A DNA stretch of 6,494 bases from contig CANCCJ010000139.1 in the NCBI GenBank assembly GCA_947374535.1, positions 1-6,494 on the forward strand. Direction: 5' to 3'. The stretch is from Comamonadaceae bacterium. GTDB lineage: Bacteria; Pseudomonadota; Gammaproteobacteria; Burkholderiales; Burkholderiaceae. This document shows, piece by piece, positions 6,069 through 6,494 of this stretch (positions are counted from its first letter, which is position 1; each line of letters begins with the position of its first letter). The notes under the pieces are model-generated. The model was given only the letters and a program-made list of their open reading frames with translations, did not search any database and was not told where the DNA came from. Made by a program: the position numbers and the translations under genes.

Positions 6069-6084
6069 TATGGCTATATGGCTA
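6069..6084. repeat. Two tandem copies of an 8-bp unit
   Basis: TATGGCTA occurs twice head to tail in the 71-bp gap between ybiB and the FlaG-like gene. It is flanked by ACTAG (6058-6062) and CTAGT (6082-6086), which form an imperfectly centred inverted repeat around it. The stretch is AT-rich compared with ybiB and probably holds the ybiB-cobA promoter, but no convincing -35/-10 pair could be chosen. The repeat may be a protein-binding site or replication slippage. Confidence 0.5.
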
Positions 6085-6110
6085 GTTACATGGGCTGTCG
6101 TTCCAATAGT

Positions 6111-6410
6111 TCATGCGAATTGGTCCAACAACAGCCCGTGAAGTTTGTTGGGCTGGTGTACATCGTGGGGTAAATATTCGTACGTAACCTTTCTGACTAC
6201 TTCGCCAGAGGTTTTGTCGGTCATCACCACATTCAATGATTTGGTGACGCTGTCAAACGCAAAAGACAACGCTACGTCGCTGCCGATATAGATCGGCTCG
6301 TTGGCCTCCAAGCGGGGTTGCATCGTTTTGAGTTGGCTATGCGCGAAGCTGTTCACTGCATCATCATGATGCACAGGGGCAATCGGTGGCAGAGAGAGTG
6401 GCGATGACAT
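6111..6410 (-). CDS. FlaG-like small protein
   Basis: A 99-residue soluble protein. Residues about 46-75 (VALSFAFDSVTKSLNVVMTD, then KTSGEVVRKV) follow the pattern of the FlaG family core, in which a beta hairpin of type F-x-x-D...V-x-V-x-D is followed by x-T-G-E-V-I-R. FlaG proteins are encoded near flagellin genes and affect flagellar filament length. Unlike typical FlaG, the arginine is not followed by the IP dipeptide but by VTYEYLPHDVHQPNKLHGLL, so the C-terminal part is divergent. The first 40 residues are polar, proline-rich and probably disordered. A GAAAG 5 nt before the ATG can act as ribosome-binding site. No flagellar neighbour is visible, so a motility role is uncertain; it could be a lineage-specific protein sharing only the FlaG core. 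It lies upstream of ybiB on the same strand with 71 bp between. Confidence 0.7.
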   Translation of the reverse strand: MSSPLSLPPIAPVHHDDAVNSFAHSQLKTMQPRLEANEPIYIGSDVALSFAFDSVTKSLNVVMTDKTSGEVVRKVTYEYLPHDVHQPNKLHGLLLDQFA

Positions 6411-6419
6411 ACAAGCTTT

Positions 6420-6446
6420 CGATAGGGAAGGTTCATCTAACTATCG
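6420..6446. repeat. Inverted repeat upstream of the FlaG-like gene
   Basis: Perfect 6-bp arms CGATAG (6420-6425) and CTATCG (6441-6446) are separated by 15 bp, so the half-sites are 21 bp apart centre to centre, two turns of the helix. It lies 10 bp before the FlaG-like start codon and 17 bp before a possible divergent start. It could be an operator for a dimeric regulator; nothing else supports this. Confidence 0.35.
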
Positions 6447-6463
6447 GTTCTCGCGAGCACACA

Positions 6464-6494
6464 ATGAGTGACAAGATGTTCATGCGCAATTTGA
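6464..6494 (+). CDS. Possible start of a divergent gene cut by the right edge
   Basis: An ATG at 6464 opens a frame reading MSDKMFMRNL to the window end without a stop. Ten residues are too few to name a family, and the upstream sequence has no clear Shine-Dalgarno. It is listed because the FlaG-like gene is transcribed away from it and the gap would otherwise be unexplained. Confidence 0.2.
   Translation, partial: MSDKMFMRNL

Noticed and set aside
6040..6110. LexA (SOS) box upstream of ybiB, expected from the E. coli gene
   Set aside because: A CTGT is present on the plus strand near 6094, but no matching ACAG half-site follows at the required spacing.
1..6494. tRNA, rRNA, CRISPR array, insertion sequence or phage gene
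   Set aside because: No cloverleaf, rRNA core sequence, regularly spaced repeats or transposase/integrase motifs were seen on either strand.

Overview
The window looks like a piece of betaproteobacterial chromosome, most likely Burkholderiales/Comamonadaceae. This placement is inference: it rests on protein resemblance (bS21, CobA and YbiB as an adjacent pair, a BaiN/HI0933-type flavoprotein beside rpsU) and on the moderately high GC of the flanking genes. I have no alignment to back a genus. The DNA is densely coding. Both edges cut genes, or possible genes: rpsU on the left, and a doubtful ORF start on the right.

Left part (1-1502, minus strand): the 5' end of rpsU, preceded by a leader of roughly 120 nt with a good sigma70-type promoter overlapping the end of the next gene, then a HI0933/BaiN-family flavoprotein. 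Centre (1512-4339): a LysR-type regulator transcribed leftwards, and, divergent from it across 85 bp, an SbtA-family sodium-dependent bicarbonate permease followed 7 bp later by a DUF6671-family protein with a cysteine-rich, zinc-ribbon-like tail. Right part (4349-6039, minus strand): ybiB followed 2 nt later by cobA (uroporphyrinogen-III C-methyltransferase). Beyond them lie a small FlaG-like protein (6111-6410) and a short intergenic stretch that may open a divergent gene leaving the window.

How the genes may work together: the lysR / sbtA / DUF6671 group has the layout of a self-contained regulated uptake module, with a CbbR/CmpR-like regulator reading a metabolic signal and switching a bicarbonate importer plus an uncharacterised partner. 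It is visibly lower in GC than the flanking baiN and cobA-ybiB genes and is joined to them by only 9 bp on each side, so it may be an accessory insertion. The ybiB-cobA pair is a tightly coupled two-gene unit for siroheme precursor synthesis plus a nucleic-acid-binding TrpD-like protein. No tRNA, rRNA, CRISPR array, transposase or phage gene is visible.

The most interesting part is the SbtA-DUF6671 pairing. No PII-like SbtB gene lies in the window. DUF6671 has a conserved-looking N-terminal motif series that reminds me of the order of motifs in ITPase/Maf-type nucleotide pyrophosphatases, followed by four CxxC pairs.
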